The notes beneath the pieces are model-generated. The model was not told the origin of the DNA, ran no database searches, and saw only the letters and a program-made list of their open reading frames with translations. A stretch of 64,000 nt of DNA, taken from positions 102,124,341 to 102,188,340 of the forward strand of contig OZ038485.1 of assembly GCA_964036315.1 (NCBI GenBank), read 5' to 3'. Source of the DNA: Acanthosepion esculentum (Eukaryota; Mollusca; Cephalopoda; Sepiida; Sepiidae). How positions within the stretch are numbered: the first letter of the stretch is position 1; the number at the start of each line of letters is the position of its first letter. This document shows positions 63,835 to 64,000 of the stretch, piece by piece. Position numbers and translations under genes: made by a program.

Positions 63835-63975
63835 TGTGTCATGGTGTAATGGATAATGGCTTGGAATGAGAACTCAGAGCTGAGTTCAAATTCCAGTTGG
63901 GTTTGTTATATTCACTTATGCGTAAATATCCTTGGGAAAGGTATGAATCCATCTCTTCTCCCCTCCCTCATATAT
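63835..63975 (+). repeat. tRNA-derived SINE, best head
   Basis: TGTCATGGTGTAATGGATAA (A box) and CTGAGTTCAAATTCCAG (B box) about 35 bases apart, then GTTGGGTTTGTTATATTCAC and TTGGGAAAGGTATGAATCC. Confidence 0.75.
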
Positions 63976-64000
63976 GGGTTGAATAGCAAGACAGACTGGG

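Overview
The window looks like ordinary repeat-rich intergenic (or very long intronic) DNA of an animal, most likely a lophotrochozoan and probably a cephalopod mollusc. That guess is an inference. It rests on base composition (strongly A+T rich by eye), dense TA/CA microsatellites, and transposon relics of kinds I associate with octopus-like genomes: RTE-type and Jockey/CR1-type LINEs, tRNA-derived SINEs, Penelope-like pieces, Tc1/mariner, hAT and Gypsy. I found no convincing host protein-coding gene, no rRNA and no functional tRNA gene. Every recognisable coding stretch is a broken transposon fragment, and the other long ORFs come from low-complexity DNA or repeats.

Layout. 0-9 kb: a hAT end, LINE relics, a fold-back element, a solo LTR with a perfect 5-bp target duplication (4468-4789), a Tc1/mariner relic with both terminal repeats (4905-7343), and a 280-bp polypyrimidine tract attached to a LINE 3' end. 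11-18 kb: a LINE interrupted by an LTR, and a mariner relic. 18-23 kb: SINEs, hammerhead-like repeats and a GC-rich minisatellite. 23.2-28.8 kb: one RTE-type LINE broken by a minus-strand LINE end, a hAT-like element that itself holds a GIY-YIG relic and a SINE, and a defective Gypsy element with two LTRs. 29-39 kb: a long palindrome, a TCTC-rich minisatellite, a LINE-in-LINE insertion, a second LTR copy and older LINE relics. 40-64 kb: paired inverted Penelope-like units, an intact hammerhead ribozyme, long palindromes, LINE 3' ends, two MITE-like elements and tRNA-derived SINEs.

The standout signal is self-cleaving-RNA-like structure. One minus-strand sequence at 42611-42660 fits the canonical type I hammerhead fold at every core position I could check, with three short helices and a GUC cleavage site. 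Around it are at least three families of degraded hammerhead-like repeats. Some sit in head-to-head pairs flanked by perfect 12-bp target duplications, and some are fused to tRNA-like heads with A and B boxes. These could be non-autonomous, hammerhead-bearing retroelements mobilised by Penelope-like machinery; the GIY-YIG fragment at 24145-24420 is a relic of that class. For this answer the LINE families are called LINE-A (RTE-type), LINE-B (Jockey/CR1-type), LINE-C and LINE-D. All assignments come from reading the sequence and recalling protein families; no search was run.
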